From Thalassobaculum sp. OXR-137 (lineage in GTDB: Bacteria > Pseudomonadota > Alphaproteobacteria > Thalassobaculales > Thalassobaculaceae): 64,000 bases of DNA. The notes under the pieces were generated by a model, which saw nothing but the letters and a program-made list of their open reading frames with translations, ran no database searches and was not told the origin of the DNA. This document shows positions 1 through 8,423 of this stretch, in pieces. Position numbers and translations under genes: made by a program. Numbering within the stretch: the stretch's first letter is position 1; each line of letters starts with the position of its first letter. The DNA lies in NCBI RefSeq assembly GCF_034377285.1, contig NZ_CP139715.1, forward strand, positions 4,758,001-4,822,000, given 5' to 3'.

Positions 1-36
1 CCCCGGCCAAGAGCCGGGGCCGCTCAGGGCGAGGTC
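1..36. repeat. Partial dispersed palindromic repeat at window edge
   Basis: A 7-bp hairpin, CCCCGGC with a 5-base loop and GCCGGGG (1-19), is followed by GCTCAGGGCGAGGTC (22-36). The same hairpin and the same 15-base tract, in the same order, occur inside the palindrome at 17622-17735, so this is probably a copy of that family cut by the window edge. It lies just downstream of the hydrolase gene on the minus strand and could also act as a transcription end. Confidence 0.55.
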
Positions 37-52
37 GGAGGGTTGGACGGCG

Positions 53-1030
53 CTAAACGGCCGCCTCTTTCGCGCGCTCCGGCGCCGCCGGCGCGACCTT
101 CAAGCCGCAAAACCGGTCGAACGCCTCCCAGAGCTGATCGCGGATCGGGTCGATCTCGCCCAGGATCTCGTGCTCGGCGTCGGGGATGCGGACCCCCATC
201 CCGTGCGGCAACCGCTGGATCGCCCGCTTGGTGGCCGCGTTGTCCACGATCCGGTCACGACCGGCCAGGACGACGAGGATCGGCGCGCGGATCGCTTCGA
301 ACCAGCCGGGCCGGTGGGTGAGCTGGATCGACCGCCAGGCAGCCCGGGCCCAGCCGAAGGTCGGATCGGCGACCGCCAGTTCAGGGTTTTGCTCGATCAA
401 ACGGTGAGTCCGGTCGAAGCGGACCGAATCGGTGGTGAGCTTATTGCCCTCGAACTGCCGCCGGCGCGGGCCATAGGGGCTGCCGCCGAAAACATAGCGG
501 CCAGACATGCCGACGGCACAGAACACCGACAGCAGACCGCCGATGGTGGGGCGGAGCGAGGCCACCCCGATCATCGGCGCGATCGCCACCCCCCGCTTCA
601 CCCGCTCCGGATGGCGTCGGCAGAACCAGATCGCCAAATGCCCGCCCATGGAATGGCCGACGACCGTCAGCGGCCCGGCGTCATCGAGCCCGGCATCGGC
701 GATCACCGCGTCCAGATCGGCCAGATGGGTATCGAAGCTGTCCACGTGTCCTTTGGAGCGGTCCGGCAGGTAACGCGCCGACAGGCCCTGGCCGCGCCAG
801 TCCAGACACAGCACGCCGAACCCGCGCGCGCGCAGGTCCCTGACGGTCTCCAGGTGCTTCTCGATGAATTCGGTGTAGCCGGGCAGAAACACGCACCAGC
901 CGAACGGCCCCGCGGGGCCGAACAGGGCGTATCTGAGGTGCATTCCGTCGGGTCTATCCAGCCATCTGGTCTCGCCGCCCGCCTCTTCGATCGTATCCGG
1001 TATGCTCACCTTTCCAGAACCACTCCACAT
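53..1030 (-). CDS. Alpha/beta hydrolase, lysophospholipase-like (serine aminopeptidase S33 type)
   Basis: Predicted soluble esterase or lipase of 325 residues. The fold is shown by the nucleophile elbow GHSMGG, a late acid in AGRDRIVD and the catalytic histidine in DAEHEIL near the C-terminus; an LDWRGQG strand-loop precedes the elbow. This arrangement is typical of PldB-like lysophospholipases and monoacylglycerol lipases. The ATG at 1030 was chosen because the domain begins shortly after it; the open frame runs further upstream but there lies inside the ATPase gene. The start overlaps the end of the transporter ATPase by 25 bp, so it is probably the last gene of that operon. The substrate cannot be told from sequence, and a polyamine role is only suggested by position. 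Confidence 0.82.
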   Translation of the reverse strand: MWSGSGKVSIPDTIEEAGGETRWLDRPDGMHLRYALFGPAGPFGWCVFLPGYTEFIEKHLETVRDLRARGFGVLCLDWRGQGLSARYLPDRSKGHVDSFDTHLADLDAVIADAGLDDAGPLTVVGHSMGGHLAIWFCRRHPERVKRGVAIAPMIGVASLRPTIGGLLSVFCAVGMSGRYVFGGSPYGPRRRQFEGNKLTTDSVRFDRTHRLIEQNPELAVADPTFGWARAAWRSIQLTHRPGWFEAIRAPILVVLAGRDRIVDNAATKRAIQRLPHGMGVRIPDAEHEILGEIDPIRDQLWEAFDRFCGLKVAPAAPERAKEAAV

Positions 1031-2148
1031 GTTGCCGTCCAGGAGAGATACACCGGATCCTCCCAGGTAAAGGCGCGTCGCGTTACCCGGTCCAGATTGG
1101 CGCTCGAGACCTTCATGAGCGGCAGGTCCGGGGAAATCCGGACATGATAGACCGATGTTTCGCCCAGATAGGTAATTTCTTCGACCATTCCAGAGACGGT
1201 ATTGGCGTCGGCCTCGCCGGTGGGCTCCTTGGTGATGTCGATCTTTTCCGGCCGCAGTGCCACCCAGGCGGTGCTGCCGACGGGCGGCGCGGTGTCGTGT
1301 TCCATCTCGATCGGCGTGGTAACCCCCGGGCACACTAGCCGTACCCGGCCGCTCGACGCCTGCTCGACCCGGCCCTCGATCATGTTCACCGAGCCTATGA
1401 AATCGGCGACGAAGCGGCTGGAGGGGAATTCGTAGAGCTCCGCAGGCGGGGCAACCTGCTGCACCGCCCCCTGGTCCATGACGGCGATCCGAGACGCCAT
1501 GGACAGCGCCTCCGACTGGTCATGGGTGACGATGATGAAGGTGATCCCCACGGTTTCCTGCAGGTTCACCATCTCCAGACGCATGGCCTCGCGCAGCTTG
1601 GCATCCAGCGCCGAGAGCGGCTCGTCCAGCAGCAGCACCTTGGGCCGTTTGACCAGCGCCCGGGCCAGCGCCACCCGCTGGCGCTGACCGCCCGACAGCT
1701 GATCCGGGCGGCGAGAGGCGAAGCCGTCGAGCTTCACCAGGGCCAGCGCCTCCTCGGCCCGACGCTTGATTTCCTCGCGCGGCACCCCGTCGATCCGCAA
1801 GCCGTACCCGACATTGTCCAGCACCGACATATGCGGGAACACGGCATAGGACTGGAACACCATGTTCACCGGCCGCTTATTGGCCGGGACCAGGGACATG
1901 TCCTGCCCGTCGATCTTGATCGTTCCTTCGCTGGGCAGCTCGAGGCCGGCCAGCATCCGCAGCAGCGTGGTCTTGCCGCAACCGGACGGGCCGAGCAGCG
2001 CGAAGAACTCGCCCCGGCCGATGCTCAGGTTGACGTCCTCGACCGCCGAGAACTTGCCGAACCGCTTCGACAGGCTGGAAATCTCGATGATCGGGGCGTC
2101 GTTGCCCGAGGCTGGGGAGACGGCGGGCGCGGCTCCGCTGATGCTCAT
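1006..2148 (-). CDS. potA: Polyamine ABC transporter ATP-binding protein
   Basis: ATPase subunit (380 residues) of a spermidine/putrescine-type importer. Walker A GPSGCGKT lies at about residues 53-60, the signature LSGGQRQR and Walker B LLLDEP follow, and then the switch histidine in IIVTHD. A C-terminal TOBE-like regulatory domain begins near residue 280, as in PotA/PotG proteins. The ATG at 2148 forms an ATGA overlap with the stop of the upstream permease, indicating translational coupling; a longer in-frame extension to 2691 is only the shadow of that permease. Gene order in the operon is binding protein, permease, permease, ATPase, hydrolase. PotA and PotG ATPases are hard to separate, so the symbol is tentative. 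Confidence 0.9.
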   Translation of the reverse strand: MSISGAAPAVSPASGNDAPIIEISSLSKRFGKFSAVEDVNLSIGRGEFFALLGPSGCGKTTLLRMLAGLELPSEGTIKIDGQDMSLVPANKRPVNMVFQSYAVFPHMSVLDNVGYGLRIDGVPREEIKRRAEEALALVKLDGFASRRPDQLSGGQRQRVALARALVKRPKVLLLDEPLSALDAKLREAMRLEMVNLQETVGITFIIVTHDQSEALSMASRIAVMDQGAVQQVAPPAELYEFPSSRFVADFIGSVNMIEGRVEQASSGRVRLVCPGVTTPIEMEHDTAPPVGSTAWVALRPEKIDITKEPTGEADANTVSGMVEEITYLGETSVYHVRISPDLPLMKVSSANLDRVTRRAFTWEDPVYLSWTATCGVVLER

Positions 2149-2975
2149 GACTTTTCCTTCTCCTGGCGGAACTGCATCCACAGGGCGACGCCGGTCAGCA
2201 CCACGGTCAGCACGATCAGAACGGTGGAGGCGGCGTTGACCTCCGGCGTCACCGAGAACCGGACCATGGAGTAGACCTTGACCGGGAAGGTCACCGTGTC
2301 CGGACCGGAGGTGAAGAAGGTGATGACGAAATCGTCCAATGACAGGGTGAAGGCCAGCAGCGCGCCGGCGACCAGCCCTGGGCGCATGAACGGCACCATC
2401 ACGTCCCAGAACACCCGCCACTCGCTGGCCCCCAGGTCCTGTGCCGCCTCTGCCAATTCCTGATTGAAGCCCGACAGCCGGGCGCGGACCACCACGGCGA
2501 CGAAGGGGAAGCTGAAGGAGACGTGGGCGATGATGATCGCCGACAGGGAGAGCGGCCAGGGCAGTCCGCTCGGCCAGCCGACCTTGGCGAAGAAGGCCAA
2601 CATCGCTACGCCCATGCAGATCTCCGGGATCACGATGGGCAAGGCCATCGCCCCTTCGTAGCCGGCCTTGAACGGGAAGCGGAACCGCCACAGCAGCAGC
2701 GCCGTCAACGCACCGAGAATCGTCGAGATGACGGTGGAGATCAGGGCGATGGTCAGCGAATTGACGAACGCCTCGATCAGCTCCGAATTGCCGAGCGCCT
2801 GCTCGTAGTATTTCAGGGTGAAGCCGCGCCAGACGATGTTGCGCCGGCTGTCGTTGAAGCTGAATGCCACCAGGGTGACGATCGGCGCATAGAGGAACAC
2901 GAAGGTCGCCAGTAGGGTCAGCCGCATCCAGGTGCGCCGCGTGTATTCGAGCGGGCCGATCGGGGTGCGCGCCAC
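2145..2975 (-). CDS. potC: Polyamine ABC transporter permease (PotC-type)
   Basis: Inner-membrane permease of 276 residues with about six hydrophobic segments. The cytoplasmic EAA loop, which docks on the ATPase, is visible as EAAQDLGASEWRVFWDVMVP. The N-terminal segment leading to YAPIVTLVAFSFND is characteristic of PotC/PotI proteins. The start is GTG at 2975, preceded by a GGGAGGG ribosome-binding site that overlaps the end of the upstream permease, and the stop overlaps the ATPase start. It should pair with the other permease as a heterodimer. Substrate assignment rests on the binding protein next door. Confidence 0.88.
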   Translation of the reverse strand: MARTPIGPLEYTRRTWMRLTLLATFVFLYAPIVTLVAFSFNDSRRNIVWRGFTLKYYEQALGNSELIEAFVNSLTIALISTVISTILGALTALLLWRFRFPFKAGYEGAMALPIVIPEICMGVAMLAFFAKVGWPSGLPWPLSLSAIIIAHVSFSFPFVAVVVRARLSGFNQELAEAAQDLGASEWRVFWDVMVPFMRPGLVAGALLAFTLSLDDFVITFFTSGPDTVTFPVKVYSMVRFSVTPEVNAASTVLIVLTVVLTGVALWMQFRQEKEKS

Positions 2976-2977
2976 GG

Positions 2978-3889
2978 CTAGAACCCTCCCCGGCCGCGGC
3001 CGATCAGCGCCCGCAGGGCCAAGGCGGCGAAGGTCAGGTACATCAGCAGGAACGACAGGGCCGCGCCGAAGGGCCAGTCATTGGCGCTCTTGAACTGCCG
3101 CTCGATCACGTTGGCGATCATCTGACTGTCGGTGCCGCCCAGCAGGTCCGGGGTCAGGAACGAGCCCAGGGCCGGGATGAACACCAGGATCGCGCCGGAC
3201 ACGATGCCGGGCATGGACAGCGGCACCACCACGGTCAGGAAGGCCCGCCACTGGGAGGCACCGAGATCCAGCGCCGCCTCGATCAGCGAGCGGTCGAGCT
3301 TCTCCAGAGCCGCGTAGAGCGGCAGCACCATGAACGGGAGGTGGACATAGACCAGCCCAATGATGACGGCGGTGTTGTTATACAGCAACTCCAGGGGCTC
3401 GAACCGCTCGCCCAGGAGCTGGTAGGAGCCGAGCCCCAAAAGCGACAGCAGGGTGTTCGACTGGTCCCAGAACCATTCCAGGGTGAAGTTGGCGAACCCC
3501 CTCACCCGCAGCACCGCGATCAGGGCGTAGGTGCGGATCAGCAGGTTGGTCCAGAACGGCAGGATGACCAACAGCAGCAGCACCGGCCGCCAGCGCGGCG
3601 GGGCGAAGACGATGGCCAGCGCCACCGGAAAGCCGACGATCAGCGAGACCACCGTCGTCAGCCCGGCGAAGACCACCGACTTGCCGAAGACTTCGAGATA
3701 GAGCGGATCGAGGGCGCGGGCGTAGTTGTCGAGGGTGCCCGTCACCTCCATGTCGACCAGCCCGCGCAGCTCCGCGAAGCTGTAGAGCCAGACGATCGCC
3801 AGGGGGATGAGGAAGAAGAAGACGAGCCAGAAGGTCGGCCCGAGGCCGATCAGCCAGAATGCGGATCGGCCTCGCCGCCAGTTCTCCAC
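2978..3889 (-). CDS. potB: Polyamine ABC transporter permease (PotB-type)
   Basis: The first permease of the pair, 303 residues, with six hydrophobic segments starting at FWLIGLGPTFWLVFFFLIP and an EAA loop at EAALDLGASQWRAFLTVVVP. Length and the long loop after the first segment fit PotB/PotH. The start is GTG at 3889, with a GGGGGA tract four bases upstream. Its stop lies 2 bp before the next permease start, so the two are co-translated. It acts in the inner membrane with the PotC-type subunit and ATPase. Confidence 0.88.
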   Translation of the reverse strand: MENWRRGRSAFWLIGLGPTFWLVFFFLIPLAIVWLYSFAELRGLVDMEVTGTLDNYARALDPLYLEVFGKSVVFAGLTTVVSLIVGFPVALAIVFAPPRWRPVLLLLVILPFWTNLLIRTYALIAVLRVRGFANFTLEWFWDQSNTLLSLLGLGSYQLLGERFEPLELLYNNTAVIIGLVYVHLPFMVLPLYAALEKLDRSLIEAALDLGASQWRAFLTVVVPLSMPGIVSGAILVFIPALGSFLTPDLLGGTDSQMIANVIERQFKSANDWPFGAALSFLLMYLTFAALALRALIGRGRGGF

Positions 3890-3918
3890 CGCGTCCCCCG
3901 CGCTTGCCTAAGGGCGCC

Positions 3919-5007
3919 TCAGGCCGCGCCGATCTTGGTCCACAGACGGTCGACCAGCTGGGTGTAGTCGGTGCCCTGATAGATCGCGGTCTCCGAATTG
4001 CGGATGACCTCGTCGGACGGGAAGATCGCCGGGTTGTTCTTGTACTCGTCCGACATCAGCGCCTTGGCGGCCGCGTTCGGCGTGGCGTACTGGATGAAGT
4101 CGGCGATCGCCGCCCCGGCCTGGGCGTCGAGCAGGAAGTTGATGAAAGCGTGAGCGTTTTCCGGATGCGGGGCGCCGGTGGGGATGCACAGCGTATCCTC
4201 CCACAGCAGTCCGCCCTCCTTCGGCACGACATAGGAGATGTCGTCGTCCTCGGCCATCACCTGCAGGATGTCGCCGTTCCACTCCATGGTCAGGTCGACC
4301 TCACCGGAGAGCAGCAGGTCCTGACCGTTGTCCTCGGCGAAGACCTTGATGTTCGGCTTCTGCTTGATGAGCATGTCGGCGACCTTCTCCAGGACCGCCG
4401 GATCCTTCTCGTTCAGCGGATAGCCGAGATACTTGCAGCCGACCTGCAGCACGGTGCTCGGCGCCGCCAGCAGGGCGATCTTGCCGGCATACTCGTCGCT
4501 GTCGTAGAGGACCTTCCAGCTGTCCGGGGTGCTGTTCACCCGGCTCTTGCGATAGCCGATGCCGATGGAACCCCACATGTAGGGCAGCGAATAGGTCCGT
4601 CCCGGATCGAAGGCGGGGTTCAGGAACGCCGGGTCGATATTCTTGATGTTCGGGATCTTCGAGTGGTCGAGCTTGACCAGCATGTCGGCCGAGATCATGC
4701 GCTCGACATAGTCGTTGGTCGGCACGATGACGTCGTAGCCCGGGTTGCCGGCCTTCAGCTTGGCGAACAGCTCGTCGTTGTCGGCGAACAGGTCCATGGT
4801 CACGTCGATGCCGGTGACCTCGCTGAAATCGTCCAGCGTCGTCTCGCCGATATAAGTGTCCCAGTTGTAGAAGTTGAGGACCTTCTCCTCCGCAGCGAAG
4901 CCTTTGCCGGAGAAGGTGAGGCCGGCGGCCACGGCCCCGGTTCCGGCAAGAAACGAGCGGCGCGAGACGCCGGACGCGATCCGCTGGGTGAGGTTGCGCT
5001 TGGTCAT
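3919..5007 (-). CDS. potD: Periplasmic spermidine/putrescine-binding protein
   Basis: Solute-binding protein (362 residues) that delivers polyamine to the permeases. The N-terminus carries a twin-arginine signal (SRRSFLAG) ending near GKGFAA, so it is probably exported folded through Tat. The mature part begins with VLNFYNWDTYIGE, the usual start of PotD/PotF proteins, and includes FDPGRTYSLPYMWGSIGIGY, which resembles PotD more than PotF. The ATG at 5007 has AGGGGG about five bases upstream and is preferred to a TTG three bases earlier. It is the first gene of the minus-strand operon. Binding specificity (putrescine or spermidine) cannot be read directly. Confidence 0.9.
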   Translation of the reverse strand: MTKRNLTQRIASGVSRRSFLAGTGAVAAGLTFSGKGFAAEEKVLNFYNWDTYIGETTLDDFSEVTGIDVTMDLFADNDELFAKLKAGNPGYDVIVPTNDYVERMISADMLVKLDHSKIPNIKNIDPAFLNPAFDPGRTYSLPYMWGSIGIGYRKSRVNSTPDSWKVLYDSDEYAGKIALLAAPSTVLQVGCKYLGYPLNEKDPAVLEKVADMLIKQKPNIKVFAEDNGQDLLLSGEVDLTMEWNGDILQVMAEDDDISYVVPKEGGLLWEDTLCIPTGAPHPENAHAFINFLLDAQAGAAIADFIQYATPNAAAKALMSDEYKNNPAIFPSDEVIRNSETAIYQGTDYTQLVDRLWTKIGAA

Positions 5008-5209
5008 CAATGCCCCCTGTTCTGGCTATGGCACCTTTTGCGGTGCACAACGTTAGATCGGATTCAACGGTGCCCGCGACAGAGTGTCAATGCCGGTCAA
5101 CGGGCGACTCTCTGATTGCGGGAATACGCGACGAGCTCGATTTTCAGTTTCTATTTACCAATCGTCGCCATATTTGGCGTCACACTGGGTAGGGTCGGGA
5201 TCTGCTTGC

Positions 5210-7363
5210 ATGGAAATAGCGCTTCCGCTGATCAATAATATCGGCCTGCTGGCCCTTGCCGCCCTGGCCTATACGGCGACACCGGGCCTCAACGACGGCA
5301 TCAATCCGCTCGCGCGATCGACGATTCTCGGCCTCGCCCTCGGCGCCGCCTCGGCCTTGGTGATGCTGATCCCGATCCAGTTCGCGCCGGGCGTGATCTT
5401 CGACACGCGCGCCAGTCCGGTGCTGCTGTCGGGGCTCCTCGGCGGGCCGGTCGCGGCCCTCGTCGCCGCGATCCCCCCGATGATCCTGCGCGCCTGGATC
5501 GGCGGGATCGGCGCCCCGACGGGCGTCATCGCCATGGTCGTATACGCCCTGTGCAGCGTGGTGGGCTGGGCGATCATGCAGCGCTGGTCGATCCGGCACT
5601 CCCTGCCCCTGCTGCTGGCCTACGCCACGATCGCCTCCATCGTCTGCCTGCCGACCATCTTCCTCCTCCCCGACAAAACGCTGGCCTGGCGGATCTTCAC
5701 CACCGTCGGACCGATCCTGGTCGCCGCCAACGTGGCCGGTGTCGGCATCTTCGGCCTTCTCATTTCGGTGGAAATCCGCCGCCGCGAGATCGTCGCCTCG
5801 CTGCGGGAAAGCGAGACCGCCGCCCGCGACGCGCTGGCGGTGGGCAACCGCTTCATCGCCATGATGAGCCACGAGGTGAGAACGCCGCTGAATGCCATCC
5901 TCGGCTACGCCCAGCTCATGGCGCACCAGCCCCGGGACCGGGAGCAGAAGGAACAGATTGACCGGGTCACCGCCGCCGCCCGGACCCTGCTGCGGATCAT
6001 CGACGATATCCTCCATGTCTCCCGGTCCCAGGGCGCGGCGGAGACGGTGGTCTTGGAGCCGACGTCCCTGCCCCGGCTCATCGACGAGGCCATGGCAGAT
6101 TTCCGGATCGAGTCCGACATCAAGGGGATCGACCTGAAGATCGCGGATGGCGGGGTACCGAGCGTCATGGTCGAAACCGACGGGCCGCGCCTCCGCCGCT
6201 GCCTGACGAACATCCTGTCCAACGCGGTGGCATTCACCGAGGCCGGCCATGTCACGCTCGCCGTCTCGATCACCGACGGCGAGCAGGGCGAGAGGCTCAG
6301 GGTCATGATCGCCGACTCCGGCGTCGGCATGGACGAGCAGCACCTGAAGCTGATCTTCGAACCGTTCCAGCGCCTCGGCACCCCGTCCAACCCCGGCGCC
6401 GGACTTGGCCTGGCCATCGTGCGCTCCAGCGTCGAGGCACTGCAGGGAAGCATCGACATCGCCTCGACGCCGGGCACCGGTACCACCGTGACCCTCGACT
6501 TTCCGACCAGAACCCTCGGCTCGGTGGAACCGGCAGCGCTCCCGGCCGACACGCCCCTCGACTACGCCCCGACCACGGCGGCAAAGACGCCGCGGGTGCT
6601 GGTGGTCGATGATATCGAGATCAACACCGACATCGCCCGCGCTCTCCTGGAGCAGATCGGCTGCAGCACGGCCGCCGCCTCGAACGGGGAAGAAGCGGTG
6701 GAGGCCGTCCGATCCGGCGATTTCGACGCCGTGCTCATGGATATCGAAATGCCGGTCCTCGACGGGCTGGCGGCCACCCGGGCCATCCGCGGCCTCGAGA
6801 CGGAGATGTCGATCCGGGCGGTTCCGATCATCGCGCTCACCGCCTATGTGTCGCGTGACGACATGAGCGCCTGTCTGGACGCCGGGATGAACGGGTATCT
6901 GGCGAAGCCGGTCGACAAGAAGGCGCTGTACGATGCGCTGGCGCAGGTCGGCGTCTTGCGCGCTGCCCCGGAAGATCGCCCGCCCGTTGCTCCCGCCGAT
7001 CCGGCCGGCGGCGGCGAGCCAGCCTTCAGCCAGGAACGCTACGAGGCCCTGACAAGGTTGATTCCGGCGGAAACCCTGAAGATGGTGTTGGAGCAGGCAT
7101 CCACGGAAATCACGGCACTTGGAAACACCATCGTGTCGCCCACGTCGTCCCAGGACGACAAGCGCCAGGCCCTGCACAAGCTCGTCTCCATTGCCGGCAA
7201 CATCGGCTTCCTGCGGCTCAGCGCCCGCAGCCGCGAGTATCAGGAGGCAATCCGTAGCGGCGGACGCTTCGTAGAGGAGAATGCCCGCACGATCGCCGCG
7301 GACGCCGAAGAGGCTGTCCTGAAGATCGCGACACTCCTGTCGACACCGCCACGTCCCACCTGA
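5210..7363 (+). CDS. Membrane hybrid histidine kinase (5TM LYT-like sensor, HisKA, HATPase, receiver, HPt)
   Basis: Sensor kinase of 717 residues. Residues 1 to about 185 form five or six membrane segments with an FDTRASPVLLSGLLGGPVAA stretch like the 5TMR sensor of LytS-type kinases. A HisKA domain follows with phosphoacceptor H221 (MMSHEVRTP), then an HATPase with DSGVGMD and GAGLGLA boxes. A receiver domain has its acidic pocket at VVDDIE and acceptor D511 (LMDIEMP). The C-terminus looks like an HPt domain with H656, although the lysine and glycine that normally follow the histidine are V and S. The ATG at 5210 was chosen because upstream in-frame sequence does not look like protein. Co-directional with the response regulator 6 bp downstream, its likely partner. 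Ligand unknown. Confidence 0.87.
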   Translation: MEIALPLINNIGLLALAALAYTATPGLNDGINPLARSTILGLALGAASALVMLIPIQFAPGVIFDTRASPVLLSGLLGGPVAALVAAIPPMILRAWIGGIGAPTGVIAMVVYALCSVVGWAIMQRWSIRHSLPLLLAYATIASIVCLPTIFLLPDKTLAWRIFTTVGPILVAANVAGVGIFGLLISVEIRRREIVASLRESETAARDALAVGNRFIAMMSHEVRTPLNAILGYAQLMAHQPRDREQKEQIDRVTAAARTLLRIIDDILHVSRSQGAAETVVLEPTSLPRLIDEAMADFRIESDIKGIDLKIADGGVPSVMVETDGPRLRRCLTNILSNAVAFTEAGHVTLAVSITDGEQGERLRVMIADSGVGMDEQHLKLIFEPFQRLGTPSNPGAGLGLAIVRSSVEALQGSIDIASTPGTGTTVTLDFPTRTLGSVEPAALPADTPLDYAPTTAAKTPRVLVVDDIEINTDIARALLEQIGCSTAAASNGEEAVEAVRSGDFDAVLMDIEMPVLDGLAATRAIRGLETEMSIRAVPIIALTAYVSRDDMSACLDAGMNGYLAKPVDKKALYDALAQVGVLRAAPEDRPPVAPADPAGGGEPAFSQERYEALTRLIPAETLKMVLEQASTEITALGNTIVSPTSSQDDKRQALHKLVSIAGNIGFLRLSARSREYQEAIRSGGRFVEENARTIAADAEEAVLKIATLLSTPPRPT

Positions 7364-7369
7364 GTTCTT

Positions 7370-7855
7370 ATGTCTACCGAACGATGGATCCTGCTGCTCG
7401 AAGACGACATGATTCAGACCATGCTGTTCCGGGCGGCGGTGGACGGCGTGCTCGGGACAGTACTGAACTTCACCGACCTTTCAGAAGCCCTTGCGCAGAT
7501 GCGGCGCATGGAGGTGGACCTCTGTGTGGTCGATCTCGGGGTGTTTACCCAGCCGGGTGTGTTCCATCTGGACGGCGGCAACCGCTTCATTGCCGAGGTC
7601 CGCAGCAAGATATCCCGGACCACGCCGATCATCGTCGCCACCAGCGGGCGCAAGCCAGAGAGCCTGATCGCCAGCTTTCGGGCGGGCGCAGACGACTATG
7701 TCCTCAAGGACGAGGGTCTGGACAAAGTCGTGGACCGGATCCGGCTCTGGATGGGGAAAATTCCGATCGACCGCATCCAGCTGGAGACCCAGCGGGTCAG
7801 ACTGCTCAATTTCCTGGAAAAGGCAGAGAAGAACAGGCACGACCTTCCGGAGTGA
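7370..7855 (+). CDS. Single-domain response regulator
   Basis: CheY-like receiver of 161 residues with no output domain. The acidic triad EDD (11-13), acceptor D55 in VVDLG, the conserved Thr/Ser region at VATSG and lysine in YVLKDEG are all in place. About 30 extra residues form a charged C-terminal helix. A 17-residue insert after the phosphorylation site (GVFTQPGVFHLDGGN) is unusual for CheY. It starts 6 bp after the hybrid kinase stop, so the two are almost certainly one operon and one phosphorelay. No clear ribosome-binding site is seen, in keeping with coupling. The output is unknown. Confidence 0.85.
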   Translation: MSTERWILLLEDDMIQTMLFRAAVDGVLGTVLNFTDLSEALAQMRRMEVDLCVVDLGVFTQPGVFHLDGGNRFIAEVRSKISRTTPIIVATSGRKPESLIASFRAGADDYVLKDEGLDKVVDRIRLWMGKIPIDRIQLETQRVRLLNFLEKAEKNRHDLPE

Positions 7856-7907
7856 CGGCAGGTCGGCTCTGCGTATCGGCCCCACGTAGGCGCGGGGCCG
7901 CGCGACG

Positions 7908-8324
7908 TTACACCGCGAGGTTGACGAAGGATCCGCGTCCCGCCGGCTCTCCCCGGATCGCCGCGATCTGCGCCGCCGCGACCGCCTGCTGAGAGCCGCC
8001 ATCGCTCGGCGCCGAAGGCCGTTCAGCGGGCGCGGAAACACCGGCATCGCTTTCCGGAGCGGTTGGCGCGGTGCGTGCCCGAACCTCGTCCGCGAACTGC
8101 CGGCGCGCCTCGGTGCGGGCAGCTTCCCGCTCCGCCTCGGCCAGCGCTTTACGCACATCGTGCAGATCTTCAAGCGACTGGCCGGCGGCGTCGATCAGGG
8201 CCACACCGGACCGCAGACCGCTACTCATGGACGTGGAGCCGCGTAGCCCGAGGGGAACCCCCGGGGCCTTGCCCAGCCCTGCGGCCCCTAACGGAACCGC
8301 CGGCTCGAATGTTGATAGAATCAT
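7908..8324 (-). CDS. Uncharacterised 138-residue protein
   Basis: I do not recognise this protein. It is Ala/Gly/Pro-rich at both ends, with a charged helix (about residues 50-85, many E, R and A) predicted to be a short coiled coil, and it ends in SFVNLAV. There is no signal peptide or membrane segment. The ATG at 8324 has GGGAG about ten bases upstream. It is convergent with the response regulator, ending 52 bp from it. Composition and a good ribosome-binding site favour a real gene, but no function is offered. Confidence 0.55.
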   Translation of the reverse strand: MILSTFEPAVPLGAAGLGKAPGVPLGLRGSTSMSSGLRSGVALIDAAGQSLEDLHDVRKALAEAEREAARTEARRQFADEVRARTAPTAPESDAGVSAPAERPSAPSDGGSQQAVAAAQIAAIRGEPAGRGSFVNLAV

Positions 8325-8423
8325 GATGAACGTACTCCCTCTCCCGCTCTTATGATGAGGGTTAAGGAAGCGTTAATCAACCCAGTTTTAACTGCATTCT
8401 ATTCAACTTTTGATCGCCCGCAT

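Noticed and set aside
1006-2691. A 561-codon version of the transporter ATPase
   Set aside because: The extra N-terminal part lies inside the PotC-type permease in another frame and is low-complexity; the ATGA overlap at 2145-2148 gives a normal start.
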